The notes: generated from the letters alone by a model not told the origin. DNA of 24,536 nucleotides from Actinomycetes bacterium (GCA_021815935.1 JAKAZH010000003.1:1-24536); one strand, 5' to 3'; shown: positions 12,748-23,250, numbered from the stretch's first letter. Made by a program: numbers and translations.

Positions 12748-14250
12748 GTGCCCGGACTCGACGAGAGCTTCTTGGAGCTGCCGTTAAGCGGCGTTTGCGA
12801 AGCGGCGCTCGGTCGGGCCCGTCAGCTCGGCTGCGCCCACGCCGAGGTGCGGGTCGAGCGCATCAGGACTCAGTACGTCGCTGTCAGAGACGGGGCTTTG
12901 GAGACCTCGCTCGACGACACCGAGATCGGTATCGGAGTCCGGGTCTTCCACCAAGGCAGCGTCGGCTTCGCCGCCGCCGCTTCCGTGTCAGTCGAAGAGG
13001 CGGTTCGTCTCGCTGGGGAGGCCGTCGAGCTTGCTAAGGTCGTCTCCCTTGCACTCGGGGGGCCGGTGCAGCTTTCGCCTGAACCGGTCTGGGCTGACGC
13101 CGTGTGGGTGGCACCATACGAGAGCGACCCGACGCGGGTACCTCTCGCCGACAAAGCGGATCTTCTCGCGTCCTGGACGTCGGGGCTGATCTCTTCGCCC
13201 GGCGTCGACCACGCAACCGGATCGGTCACAGCCGTCTGCGAGGACAAATACTACGCCGACATGGCAGGCACCTCGACCCTTCAACGGAGGGTCCGCGTCC
13301 ACCCCGTGGTGGAAGCAGTTTCCCTCGGCGGTCCCGGCGGCTTCGAGACCATGCGAACGGTCGCACCGCCGATGGCCAGAGGCTGGGAAGGACTGCTCGG
13401 AGCCGGCTGCGACATCGCCGGCGAGGTAGACGCGCTGCCCGAACTGCTACGCGAACGGCTAGCCGCTCCGTCCGTCGAACCGGGACGTTACAACCTGGTG
13501 GTGGACCCGACCAACCTGTGGCTGACAATCCACGAGTCGATCGGCCACGCCACCGAGCTCGACAGGGCCCTCGGGTACGAGGCGGCCTACGCCGGGACGT
13601 CGTTCGCTCGCCCGGAGATGGTCGGCGACCTTCGCTACGGGTCCGAGCTAATGAACGTGGTCGGTGACCGTACACGGCCCTACGGGTTGGCGACAGTCGG
13701 CTTCGACGACGAGGGCGTCGCAGCGCAGTCTTTCGACATTGTCCGCGACGGCGTCCTGGTCGGATTCCAACTGGACAGGCGAATAGCTGCAGCGGCAGGC
13801 CAGGAGCGCTCCAACGGCTGCGCCTTCGCGGACTCGCCTTTGCACGCGCCTCTCCAGCGCATGGCGAACGTGTCACTGCTCAGCGCCCCGGGCGGCCCGA
13901 GCACCGAGGAGCTTATCGACGGGTGCGGCGACGGCATCTACGTGGTAGGGGATAAGAGCTGGTCCATCGACATGCAAAGGCACAACTTCCAGTTCACCGG
14001 TCAGCGCTTCTACGCGATCCGCTCTGGACGCCTCGCCGGCCAGTTACGTGATGTCGCGTACCAGGCGACCACCACGGAGTTCTGGGGGTCCATGGACGGG
14101 GTCGGCGGGGAGGGGACCGTGGTGCTCGGCGGAGCGTTCAACTGCGGCAAGGGCCAGCCCGGGCAGGTCGCCCCGGTCGGCCATGCGTGTCCCTCGGCCA
14201 GGTTCTGTAACGTCAACGTGCTGAACGTCCGTCACGAGTCCGGCCGTTGA
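12748..14250 (+). CDS. tldD: TldD-family metalloprotease subunit
   Basis: This 500-residue protein is the catalytic half of the TldD/TldE heterodimer, a zinc protease that cleaves unfolded or modified peptides in the cytoplasm. The zinc-binding HExxxH is HESIGH at 262-267, followed by ATELDRALGYEAAYAGTSF as in many actinobacterial members. The C-terminal part has the usual FQFTGQRFYAIRSG and a cysteine-containing tail (FNCGKGQPGQ, then GHACP). The start is the GTG at 12748 with AAGG upstream. The stop overlaps the next start by four bases. In other bacteria this pair matures peptide antibiotics or degrades antitoxins; no precursor peptide gene is visible here. Confidence 0.92.
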   Translation: MPGLDESFLELPLSGVCEAALGRARQLGCAHAEVRVERIRTQYVAVRDGALETSLDDTEIGIGVRVFHQGSVGFAAAASVSVEEAVRLAGEAVELAKVVSLALGGPVQLSPEPVWADAVWVAPYESDPTRVPLADKADLLASWTSGLISSPGVDHATGSVTAVCEDKYYADMAGTSTLQRRVRVHPVVEAVSLGGPGGFETMRTVAPPMARGWEGLLGAGCDIAGEVDALPELLRERLAAPSVEPGRYNLVVDPTNLWLTIHESIGHATELDRALGYEAAYAGTSFARPEMVGDLRYGSELMNVVGDRTRPYGLATVGFDDEGVAAQSFDIVRDGVLVGFQLDRRIAAAAGQERSNGCAFADSPLHAPLQRMANVSLLSAPGGPSTEELIDGCGDGIYVVGDKSWSIDMQRHNFQFTGQRFYAIRSGRLAGQLRDVAYQATTTEFWGSMDGVGGEGTVVLGGAFNCGKGQPGQVAPVGHACPSARFCNVNVLNVRHESGR

Positions 14251-15632
14251 GCACCTCCCAAGAGCCAGCTGCGGCTGTCGCGCAGCGGATCCTCGAAGGC
14301 GCCGGCGGTGAAGCCTGCGTCTTGGTGGACGATATGAGCGAGGTGGACGTCCGCTTCGCCAACAATACGATCACCTCCGACGGCCGGCGAAGGCTCAGGC
14401 GGGTCAGCGTCGTTCGCTACGTGGACGTGCCCGGCGGACGCTCCGCGGGTTCGGCGTCCGCCACAGGCGACGTGGACGTCGAAGCGCTCCTCGGTGCAGC
14501 GGAACTAGACGCGCTAAGCGCCGCCCCTGCCGACGACGCCGCGGGGCTGCTCGACGGCGGCCAAGACGGCGACGCCTATCTTCCGGCGCCCGAGGTGGAG
14601 CCGTCGAGCCTTTCGGCGCTGTTAGGCGAGCTGGGAGACGTGCTGCGTCGCTCGGCGACCCAGCGTCGCGTTGCAGCGGGTTTCGTCGAGGGGAGCGTAG
14701 TGACGACGACGGTCGCGTCGACGGCGGGGACAATGCGCCGTCACGTGACTCCCACAGCAAAAGTTCAGCTGACGCTGCGTGACATTTCGACGGGCGCGTC
14801 CGTGTGGGCCGGAAGCGGAGCTGGCTCGATGGCAGGGCTTTCCCTAGCCGAGCTCGAAGCGTCGCTCGACGTCCGGCTCGGCTGGTCCACGCGCAGGATC
14901 GACCTCCCCGCAGGGCGCTACCGGACGATCCTGCCACCCGACGCCGTCGCCGACATGGTTCCACTCGCCGCTCAGGCCGCCAGCGGTCGCGATGCCATGG
15001 AGGGACACAACGTCTACTCGGCGTCGGGTTCGCAAACCAGGATCGGCCAGCGCCTCTTCGACGTGCCGTTCAACTTGCGCACTGACCCTGAAGAGCCGGG
15101 CTTGGAGGCGATCCCTTTCGTCGCCGCGAGAGCTTCGAGCGGGGACGTCTCAGTATTCGACAACGGTGCTCTGATAGGACGGCAGACTTTCGTCGAGGAC
15201 GGCATCCTGAGACGGCTCTTGTGGAGCCGCGCTGGCGCTGCGAGAGCCGGAGCGCAGGCGACGTTCCCCGGCGACAACTTGATTTTGGAACTTCCCGGTT
15301 CGGCCTCCTCGACACGGGACCTGATCTCCGGTACCGACCGGGCGCTGCTAGTAACTTGCCTCTGGTACATCAGGGAGGTGGATCCCGCGACCCTTCTGCT
15401 CACCGGTTTGACACGAGACGGCGTGTATCTGGTGGAGGCGGGTGAGGTCGTAGCGGCTGTCAACAACTTCCGTTTCAACGAGAGCCCCCTCGACGTGCTG
15501 GCCCGGGTCAGCGCCACCGGCCGGACGGAGAGGGCGTTGTCGAGGGAGTGGAACGAGTGGTTCCCCCGCACCGCGATGCCCGGGCTCGTCGTCGAGGACT
15601 TCAACTTCTCGTCTGTGAGTCCTGCTACCTGA
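14247..15632 (+). CDS. TldE/PmbA-family subunit
   Basis: This 461-residue partner of TldD has the same fold but no HExxxH, as expected for the non-catalytic subunit that shapes the active-site channel. Recognisable parts are VDVRFANNTITSDG near the N-terminus, AGRYRTILPPDAVADMVPL in the middle, and DLISGTDRALLVTCLWYIRE with VNNFRFNESPL near the end. Translation starts at TTG 14247, overlapping the tldD stop (TTGA), which implies translational coupling and equal dosage. The gene converges with the polysaccharide deacetylase gene, with 17 bases between the stops and no obvious terminator. Confidence 0.9.
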   Translation: MSTSQEPAAAVAQRILEGAGGEACVLVDDMSEVDVRFANNTITSDGRRRLRRVSVVRYVDVPGGRSAGSASATGDVDVEALLGAAELDALSAAPADDAAGLLDGGQDGDAYLPAPEVEPSSLSALLGELGDVLRRSATQRRVAAGFVEGSVVTTTVASTAGTMRRHVTPTAKVQLTLRDISTGASVWAGSGAGSMAGLSLAELEASLDVRLGWSTRRIDLPAGRYRTILPPDAVADMVPLAAQAASGRDAMEGHNVYSASGSQTRIGQRLFDVPFNLRTDPEEPGLEAIPFVAARASSGDVSVFDNGALIGRQTFVEDGILRRLLWSRAGAARAGAQATFPGDNLILELPGSASSTRDLISGTDRALLVTCLWYIREVDPATLLLTGLTRDGVYLVEAGEVVAAVNNFRFNESPLDVLARVSATGRTERALSREWNEWFPRTAMPGLVVEDFNFSSVSPAT

Positions 15633-15649
15633 AAGCCCCGCGAATGCTG

Positions 15650-16747
15650 TCAGGCTGCGAGCCAGGACAGGAGCATTCTCTCAAAACGCTGTCCGTCCCA
15701 GTCGTACACGGGATGGCGCGGCAGCAAGAGCCGGCTCGTAGCCGAGGTGAGCGGGTCGTCGATCGTGGTGGATGCCGATGAGAAGCCGGCCCGGCGTACC
15801 GACCTTGTAGCGGAGCGGTCGAAGGAGATTCTCGTCCCGAACGGATAGGCGAAGTCGCGCACTGCGACGCCGGTGACGTCCTCAAGGTCGGATTTGCTAC
15901 CTTTTACTTCGAAGTCGAGTTCGTCGTCGCTCAGACCTGACAGCCACGAGTGAGTTCTCGTATGAGCTCCCAAGCTGAACAGGTCGCTTCGAGCCATGGC
16001 ACGCAGCTCCTCCCGATTGAGCATCCTGCGCTCGACGCTAGGGACGTCACCTCCGAAGTGCTCCTCCAGGGCGGACATCGCCAGGGCTATTACCGAGGGG
16101 TGCATTGGCGTCAGCCGGTCGTGCGCAACGGCGAGGGCCGCATCCCGACTAGCGTCGTTTGGAGTGTCAACGCTGATAGCGCCAGCGGGGGTGTCCACGA
16201 AGAGCCGCTCAGAGCGAGGCTCGCCGAGACGGAACAGCTCTTCCAAGCGAAGGGGCCAAAGCGGCTTGTCGGATGCGATCGAACCCGTGGTCACGTACAC
16301 CGTCGCGGGGACACCGGCTCGTTCGAGGATCGGTCCGCCGGCGTGGAGGTTGTCGGCGTAACCATCGTCGAAGGTCACGGCCACTCTGGCCCGTCTGGAT
16401 ACCCCCCCGCGTCTGACTACCTCGGCGAGCGGTGCTGGATCCGCGTGACGTCGAACCACGTCTAGGTGCTCGTCGAAGTGCTCGGGGGTGACGCAAAGCC
16501 GAAATGGGTCGTAGGGGTCCGTGGCGATCCTGTGGTATAGCAGTATGACAGTGCCGTCGGGACGAACGGCGCTGGGCGGGGCGGGCGGTGGTTGCAGAGA
16601 CCCGGTGTCGCGGGGGGCCGTTGAAGCCTTGGCGGCCAGCATCGCGGCAGGGAGAACCCTGCGAAGGCGCGCTTCGATAGGCTCGGGTAGTCGTCTCAGA
16701 TGGGGGATCAAGCGTCTCCTTGCGGTGCCCCAATGCCCTTCGCTCAT
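15650..16747 (-). CDS. Polysaccharide deacetylase (NodB domain)
   Basis: This protein of about 365 residues has a NodB (carbohydrate esterase 4) domain that removes N-acetyl groups from a cell-envelope glycan. The metal-binding motif is TFDDGYADN (125-133), the second metal motif is HTRTH (H262, H266), and FAYPFG follows. A long insert lies between the motifs. VILLYHRI at about 68-75 is the usual first strand. The ATG at 16747 is preferred because AAAGG lies nine bases upstream; the longer reading to 16888 adds an unrelated cysteine-rich leader. No signal peptide is evident, so the enzyme may act in the cytoplasm or at a membrane surface. It may act on glycolipid or exopolysaccharide. Confidence 0.85.
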   Translation of the reverse strand: MSEGHWGTARRRLIPHLRRLPEPIEARLRRVLPAAMLAAKASTAPRDTGSLQPPPAPPSAVRPDGTVILLYHRIATDPYDPFRLCVTPEHFDEHLDVVRRHADPAPLAEVVRRGGVSRRARVAVTFDDGYADNLHAGGPILERAGVPATVYVTTGSIASDKPLWPLRLEELFRLGEPRSERLFVDTPAGAISVDTPNDASRDAALAVAHDRLTPMHPSVIALAMSALEEHFGGDVPSVERRMLNREELRAMARSDLFSLGAHTRTHSWLSGLSDDELDFEVKGSKSDLEDVTGVAVRDFAYPFGTRISFDRSATRSVRRAGFSSASTTIDDPLTSATSRLLLPRHPVYDWDGQRFERMLLSWLAA

Positions 16748-16968
16748 CGACTGTGACCTTTCTCGCCGGCTTGCGCCGGTGAAGCACGCTCCGCAACCCT
16801 GTTGTGGACTTGAAGGGATTTCGACATCGAATCGGGCTGGCTTGAAACAAGGGCAGTTGAAGTCTGACGGGCCGGCCAGGAAGCGCAAAATCCGAAACGG
16901 ATGTCAGCAAACTTCGATAGCTATGAATGCCCCACGGTGCCTAAGGTACATTCTGCTGTTCGCTATGG
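16748..16968. other. Intergenic stretch between argG and the deacetylase gene
   Basis: These 221 bases are without a gene. On the minus strand they contain a stem with GCAA loop (CCGGC/GCCGG at 16766-16779) just before the deacetylase ribosome binding site, and a weak terminator-like stem at 16887-16902. Nothing else was recognised. Confidence 0.4.
16887..16902 (-). terminator. Weak candidate terminator after argG
   Basis: On the minus strand ATCCG, TTT and CGGAT form a five-pair stem followed by only three T residues, about 67 bases past the argG stop. The stem is short and low in stability. Confidence 0.3.
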
Positions 16969-18393
<1,425 letters not shown>

Positions 18394-18459
18394 CTACCTT
18401 ACCGTCGGCGCGCACGGCCGACGCTCGACCTACGAGGTGGGCCGTGAGCCGATGTCATA

Positions 18460-19614
18460 GTGTCGGGGGATCCTGCGAAGCGTTTCATGGAGGCCGGCGA
18501 AGCCAAGTTGATCAAGTACCTCGGTTCTAAGAGGCTCCTCGTGCCGATCCTGGGAGAGCTCGTTCGGTCATCGGGTGCTGCGAGCGCCCTGGATCTATTC
18601 ACCGGTACGACCCGGGTCGCCCAGGAGTTCAAGCGTCAAGGCGTGGCGGTGACAGCGGTCGACACGGCACGCTATTCGGAGGTTCTGGCCCGCTGCTACA
18701 TCCAATGCGACGCCGATCGGGTGGACGTGCGAGGCCTCTCGGAGGCCGTCGGGTACCTCAACGCGCTGAAAGGCGCCCCCGGCTATTTCACCGAGACCTT
18801 CTGCGAGCGTTCCAGGTTCTTCCGGCCTTTCAACGGGGAGCGCATCGACGTCATCCGGGATCGTATCGACCGTGACTTCTCTGACAGTCCGATCAGGCCG
18901 ATACTGCTCTGCTCTCTCATGGAAGCGGCCGACCGGGTCGACTCGACTACAGGACTGCAGATGGCGTATGTCAAAAAGTGGGCGCCGCGTTCGTTTAAGC
19001 CCCTCGAGTTGCGAGTCCCCGTGCTGTTGGCCGGTCCCGGCCGTGCGCTGCGAGCCGACGCGGCGACGGTCGCCGCCAGCCTCGACCCGGTGGACCTCGC
19101 CTACCTCGACCCCCCTTACAACCAGCACCGGTACTACACGAACTACCACATCTGGGAGACTCTCGTAGCCTGGGATTCGCCGGAGCACTACGGGACAGCC
19201 TGCAAGCGCGTCGACAGCCGCGACGACTCCACCAAGAGCGTTTTCAACCGAAAGCGTGAGATGCCCCAAGCCCTTCGCCGCCTCATCGCCGACGTCCGTG
19301 CGCGGGTCGTCGTCGTCTCCTACAACGACGAGTCGTGGGTAGCACCCGAGGACCTCGTCGACATGTGCACGGTGCGAGGTCACGTGGAGGTGCTCGCTTT
19401 CGACTCCAGGCGTTACGTGGGAGCGCAGATCGGCATCTACAACCCGAGCGGGGAAAAGGTCGGTCGGGTCTCGCATGTGAGGAACGTCGAGTACCTGGTC
19501 GTCTCCGGCCCGAAAAGCGTCGTGTCCCCTATGGTCGCTCTGGCGGCCTCACGACCTGGGTCGACGGTCAGGCCGGCCCGCCTCGACCGTCGACTAACGC
19601 GATCAGGGTGGTAG
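18460..19614 (+). CDS. D12-class N6-adenine DNA methyltransferase (orphan)
   Basis: This protein of about 384 residues resembles alpha-class (Dam-type, D12) adenine methyltransferases. KYLGSKRLL (19-27) is the N-terminal motif X, DLFTGTTRVAQEF (45-57) is the AdoMet-binding motif I, and DPPY (217-220) followed by NQHRYYTNYHIWETL is catalytic motif IV. The target-recognition segment lies between motifs I and IV, as in the alpha class. The start is read as GTG 18460; ATG 18487 is an alternative that keeps all motifs. No restriction enzyme gene is adjacent, so it is probably a solitary methyltransferase, epigenetic or a relic of a restriction system. The target sequence cannot be read from this. 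Confidence 0.85.
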   Translation: MSGDPAKRFMEAGEAKLIKYLGSKRLLVPILGELVRSSGAASALDLFTGTTRVAQEFKRQGVAVTAVDTARYSEVLARCYIQCDADRVDVRGLSEAVGYLNALKGAPGYFTETFCERSRFFRPFNGERIDVIRDRIDRDFSDSPIRPILLCSLMEAADRVDSTTGLQMAYVKKWAPRSFKPLELRVPVLLAGPGRALRADAATVAASLDPVDLAYLDPPYNQHRYYTNYHIWETLVAWDSPEHYGTACKRVDSRDDSTKSVFNRKREMPQALRRLIADVRARVVVVSYNDESWVAPEDLVDMCTVRGHVEVLAFDSRRYVGAQIGIYNPSGEKVGRVSHVRNVEYLVVSGPKSVVSPMVALAASRPGSTVRPARLDRRLTRSGW

Positions 19615-19627
19615 CGTTACTAAAGGT

Positions 19628-19846
19628 ATGGACAGTTCATCGGGCAACCAACTCGTCGGCTCGATCGGCCATCTGAGTATGCGTATACCCGGCCCGGGCA
19701 GGCCGGGTGAGGTCCTCCTGAGCGTCCGAGGGGGATCCGAGCCGTTCATCGCCTACAGCGACGAGGCGGTTCCGGCTGGCTCACAGGTTCTGGTGGTCGC
19801 TTCGCGGCCCGGTCGGGTGGTCGACGTAACGGCCTTTGCGGGCTGA
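19628..19846 (+). CDS. Minimal NfeD-like OB-fold protein
   Basis: This 72-residue protein resembles only the C-terminal OB-fold domain of NfeD (GEVLLSVRGGSEPFIAYSDE, PAGSQVLVVASRPGRVVDV). The transmembrane segments and protease-like domain of full NfeD proteins are absent. It lies 27 bases before a flotillin-like gene on the same strand, the classic NfeD-flotillin pairing, which supports the call. No clear Shine-Dalgarno spacing precedes the ATG at 19628; TAAAGG is only two bases away. It is probably a partner that helps the flotillin assemble. Confidence 0.7.
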   Translation: MDSSSGNQLVGSIGHLSMRIPGPGRPGEVLLSVRGGSEPFIAYSDEAVPAGSQVLVVASRPGRVVDVTAFAG

Positions 19847-19873
19847 GAAGTCCGAAACGAGAGAGGAGCAGCG

Positions 19874-21175
19874 ATGTTCGGTTGGCACGTTCCAAGGCCT
19901 GATCAGGCGCTTCTGATAAGCGGCGGCAAGCGGGGGTCGCTTCCGTTTCGTATCGTGACAGGGCACGGGGCTTTCGTAGTGCCGCTTCGCTCCAAGGTCA
20001 GCTACCTCACCTTGTCCATGCAAGAGGCGGAGGTGGCCGAAGAGTGCGTGACCAAGCAGGGGATAGCCGTGAACGTCAAGGCTGTCATCGCTTTCAAGGT
20101 CGGTAGCGACCCGGAGGGCATAGCCAACGCCGCTCAGCGATTCCTCGCCGCCGAGGAGAAGATGGGCGTCCTAACCGGGCGGATCTTCGCCGGGCATCTC
20201 CGATCCATCATCGGGTCGATGACCGTCGAAGAGATAATCCGCGAGCGTCAACGCCTCGCCGAGGAGGCTCTGGAAGCGTCCAAAGTGGAGATGTCGAAGA
20301 TAGGCCTGGTGGTCGACGCCCTGCAGATCGAGAGCATCGACGATATGGGCTCCGGCTACATCAAAGCGCTCGCTGCCCCCCACGTCGCCCAGGTGCAGCG
20401 CGCGGCACGGGTCGCTCAAGCCCAAGCCGACCAGGCGTCGGCGGAGGCGGAGCAGATCTCGCGTCGTAACCAGGCGGAGTTCGAACGCCAGACGGCGGTG
20501 GCACGCGCTGGCTTCCAAGCCGAGGTGGACAGAGCCCAAGCCCAGGCGGCTCAGGCCGGTCCCCTCGCCCAGGCCCAGACAACCCAGGAAGTCCTAGAGG
20601 CCCAGACGGCCCTAGCGGAGCGCAACGCCGAGCTCCGCGAACGGGAGCTGATAGCTGAGGTCATAAGACCGGCCCAAGCCGAGGCGCAGCGGATCAAGCT
20701 TCTCGCCGAGGCTGAAGCGGAAAGGCTCCGCCGTCTCGGCGAGGCCGGAGCCGCCCACGACCGGGTCGCCTTGGATCAGCAGCTCATAGCGCAGCTCCCC
20801 GATATGCTCCGAGCGGCAGCCGACAGCCTCTCCCACGCCAACCTGACCGTGCTCAACGGGGCGGACGGAGTCGCCGAGGTCGTGGCTGGCTTGGCCACCC
20901 AGGGCCTGGCGCTGCTGGAGGCTGTCAAGCACACGCTGCCGCAAGGCACCGGGCAAAAAGCTGCTGAGCCGACCGAAGGCCCCGGCGCGCACGGTGGCGG
21001 GGAGGCGGCCGAGACCGCCGAGCTGGCCGGGACCGGCCCGCTCGCCCTGGCTGGAGCGTCACAGGACCGGGACCCGCTCCGTTCCGGGCCGGACCGCCAC
21101 GTTCCCCAGGGGCACGCCGACAGTAGTCATATAGGCGGCGGATCGCCGAGAGGCTGGCCCACAAAGAGCCGATAG
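19874..21175 (+). CDS. Flotillin-like SPFH protein
   Basis: This 433-residue protein has an SPFH domain (about 5-175: VPRPDQALLISGG to VVDALQIESIDDMGSGY). A long alanine/glutamate-rich coiled coil follows (about 180-300), with repeated AQAQAD, AEAEQ and AQRIKLLAEAEAERL segments typical of flotillins. The usual N-terminal membrane hairpin is missing, so attachment must rely on other contacts or acylation. The last 80 residues (from about 355) are low-complexity, rich in G, P and A, and not family-like. The ATG at 19874 has GAGAGGAG upstream. It is probably a membrane microdomain scaffold, paired with the upstream NfeD-like protein. Confidence 0.85.
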   Translation: MFGWHVPRPDQALLISGGKRGSLPFRIVTGHGAFVVPLRSKVSYLTLSMQEAEVAEECVTKQGIAVNVKAVIAFKVGSDPEGIANAAQRFLAAEEKMGVLTGRIFAGHLRSIIGSMTVEEIIRERQRLAEEALEASKVEMSKIGLVVDALQIESIDDMGSGYIKALAAPHVAQVQRAARVAQAQADQASAEAEQISRRNQAEFERQTAVARAGFQAEVDRAQAQAAQAGPLAQAQTTQEVLEAQTALAERNAELRERELIAEVIRPAQAEAQRIKLLAEAEAERLRRLGEAGAAHDRVALDQQLIAQLPDMLRAAADSLSHANLTVLNGADGVAEVVAGLATQGLALLEAVKHTLPQGTGQKAAEPTEGPGAHGGGEAAETAELAGTGPLALAGASQDRDPLRSGPDRHVPQGHADSSHIGGGSPRGWPTKSR

Positions 21176-21289
21176 CCCCTAGCGTCCAACGCCAGGCCAT
21201 GGCAGAGTCATCTAGAAGAAGCTGGTCTTACACCTCCGCGGCAGCGGCGCCACCGGCAAGGTCGAACGTGGATTGGAGCACATCGGAAA
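21176..21289. other. Intergenic stretch before yceI-like gene
   Basis: These 114 bases hold no gene, strong hairpin or clear promoter. Confidence 0.4.
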
Positions 21290-21853
21290 ATGGACGACAT
21301 CTCGACTACTGTCACTGGGACCTACCTGCTCGACCGGATTCATAGCAGGATTGGCTTCGTCGCCCGCCACGCCATGGTCACGAGACTGCGAGGTTCTTTC
21401 AACTCTTTCGACGGCGAGGGCTTTTTCGACGCCGACAACCCGATTAGGTCGCACCTGTCCCTTCGTATCGACTCGTCGAGCGTGGACACCCGCAACGCCG
21501 ATCGCGACGCGCACGTGCGAAGCGCGGACTTCTTGGACTGCGACAACTACCCTGAGATCACATTCCGATCTACCTCCGTGTCAGGAGAAGGTGACGCCCG
21601 CTACAGGGTCAGAGGGGACCTGACAGTGAAAGGCGTGACCCGACCGGTGACCGTCGAGCTCGACTACACGGGGACCGTGGTCGACCAAGAAGGCCGTCAG
21701 CGGGTCGGCTTCGAAGGTCGCTCTACGCTTCGGCGAAGCGACTGGGGCGTCACCTGGAACGCCCCACTCGAAGCGGGGGGTCTGCTGGTAAGCGACAAGG
21801 TCGACTTGGAGTTCGACGTCTCCGCCATCTTGGAGGAGACCGCAGCGTCCTGA
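21290..21853 (+). CDS. YceI-family lipocalin-like protein
   Basis: This 187-residue protein matches the YceI family of isoprenoid- or fatty-acid-binding beta-barrel proteins. GTYLLDRIHSRIGFVARHAM is the typical opening, followed by RNADRDAHVRSADFLDCDNY, YPEITFRST, GDLTVKGVTRPVTV and RSDWGVTWN. There is no signal peptide, so it is cytoplasmic or released by an unknown route. The length and motif order are complete. The start is the ATG at 21290 with CGGAAA just upstream. The exact ligand and role are not known; members are often linked to polyisoprenoid transport or stress. Confidence 0.9.
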   Translation: MDDISTTVTGTYLLDRIHSRIGFVARHAMVTRLRGSFNSFDGEGFFDADNPIRSHLSLRIDSSSVDTRNADRDAHVRSADFLDCDNYPEITFRSTSVSGEGDARYRVRGDLTVKGVTRPVTVELDYTGTVVDQEGRQRVGFEGRSTLRRSDWGVTWNAPLEAGGLLVSDKVDLEFDVSAILEETAAS

Positions 21854-21898
21854 CGATACGTGAGGAACCGTCGGGGATTCCAGCTTGGCATCCCCGGG

Positions 21899-23239
21899 TC
21901 AGCGCACCCCGGTGGCGAGAACGAGGACCTTGTCAGTCGCTGCCACTTCGCCGCTGCCTACGAGCTGCGCGAGACCGGCGAGCCCAGCAGCGCCGGTGGC
22001 GGAAGCGGCGAAGCCGGCTTTCGCTGCCAGCGTGTGCGCGTCGACGAGCTCCTGCTCGCCGGCTACGAGCGCTGATCCCCCGGTTTCGAGCATTCCCCTG
22101 ACCACCGCCACCCAGTCGTAGGTCTCGTCGTCGATGATCCCCGACGCCACGCTGCGAGGCTCGTCCCACGGCCACATGTAGCGCGACCTGTGGCGGGCCG
22201 CCTCTTCGAGCAGGGCGGCCACTCCTTCGGCAGATGGGGAGGGCCCGGCCCGGTCCTTCAGCTTTGTGAACGCACGTGACAGCGGATGGGCCCCCAGAGG
22301 CTGAAGAGTATGAATCCTCGGCATGCCGGCAATCACACCGGCCTGCGCTGCGTAGGCGAACGCGTTGATACAGCTCGTGGCCAGCGCACCGCCACCCACT
22401 TGGACGACCACGTGATCAGGCACGGCACCGGCCGCCACAGCTTCGGATATGGCTTCGTAGCCGAGAGTGCGCCCTCCGTCTAGGCACAGGGCGTTCAGGT
22501 CTCCTTGGCAGGTGAAGGCGATATCACCGTCCCCGAGGCCTTCAAGCAGGCGACGGTAAGTCGGGTCGCCGGCCTCCCCGGCCCGACGCTCGCAAGCTAT
22601 GACCACTGCGTCGAGGGCAGCGAGCCTCGCCATGACCTCGGCGTCGGCGTGGGTTGGCACGTACACCTTCAGTCTCCACCGGGCGGCGGCGGCGACCACC
22701 CCGGCCGCGACAGCAGCGTTGCCGCAGCTGGCGATCGCCAGGTCTGGTCTGCTTCTTCGGTCTGTTATACCGGCGTCTTCGCTTACCAGAAGGTGGACCA
22801 TGATGCCCACAAGGTGACGGACCTTGTGGCTACCCGCCACGTTGGAGGTCTCGTCTTTAACCCATACACCTCCGCCGGGAGAGAAACCGTAGAAGTCGGA
22901 AATGTGGCTGCTGCGTGCCAGCGACGTCGCCCCCAGTGTTTTCCCGTCTAGGGCCTCGATCCTTTTGGTCAGGTCTGTGACGATATCCACATATCGCGCT
23001 TCAGTCATTCCAACTGCCAGCGACCGACGGTAGCAGTCGAGCAGTCCGCGGAACCTGACGAAGGGATTGTCGCCGTGTGACCGACCCTGCGGCCATGGCG
23101 GCCACTCGCTGCCGTTGGTACGCGGCGGCGGAGCCACGAGGACATGGTCCACGTCGCCTATAGCGAAATTCGGGCAGCGAAAAGGGTAGGCGCCGAGCCC
23201 GTCCACCACCGTCCCGCAGCCGCCGCAGGTCATCTCCAC
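21899..23239 (-). CDS. Threonine-synthase-like PLP enzyme with N-terminal zinc ribbon
   Basis: This 446-residue fold-type II PLP enzyme is of the threonine synthase/cysteine synthase superfamily. The N-terminus carries CGGC at 5-8 and C22, a short zinc-ribbon-like patch. The PLP lysine is probably K139 in AGSHKVRHLV, replacing the more usual SFKDRG. SCGNAAVAAG (171-180) is the asparagine loop and VGGGA the glycine-rich phosphate loop. The start is read as GTG 23239, with GAGG nine bases upstream; ATG 23233 is a close alternative. It follows another PLP enzyme by 11 bases, so the two are co-transcribed. The changed lysine motif suggests the substrate is not the classical O-phosphohomoserine; the reaction is unknown. 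Confidence 0.75.
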   Translation of the reverse strand: MEMTCGGCGTVVDGLGAYPFRCPNFAIGDVDHVLVAPPPRTNGSEWPPWPQGRSHGDNPFVRFRGLLDCYRRSLAVGMTEARYVDIVTDLTKRIEALDGKTLGATSLARSSHISDFYGFSPGGGVWVKDETSNVAGSHKVRHLVGIMVHLLVSEDAGITDRRSRPDLAIASCGNAAVAAGVVAAAARWRLKVYVPTHADAEVMARLAALDAVVIACERRAGEAGDPTYRRLLEGLGDGDIAFTCQGDLNALCLDGGRTLGYEAISEAVAAGAVPDHVVVQVGGGALATSCINAFAYAAQAGVIAGMPRIHTLQPLGAHPLSRAFTKLKDRAGPSPSAEGVAALLEEAARHRSRYMWPWDEPRSVASGIIDDETYDWVAVVRGMLETGGSALVAGEQELVDAHTLAAKAGFAASATGAAGLAGLAQLVGSGEVAATDKVLVLATGVR

Positions 23240-23250
23240 CGATCAGAACC

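Noticed and set aside
12424..15632. A ribosomally made peptide precursor near TldD/TldE
   Set aside because: No short frame with a ribosome binding site and a plausible leader/core was found in or around the operon.
16748..16888. N-terminal extension of the polysaccharide deacetylase to 16888
   Set aside because: The added residues resemble no family sequence, and a good ribosome binding site precedes the ATG at 16747.
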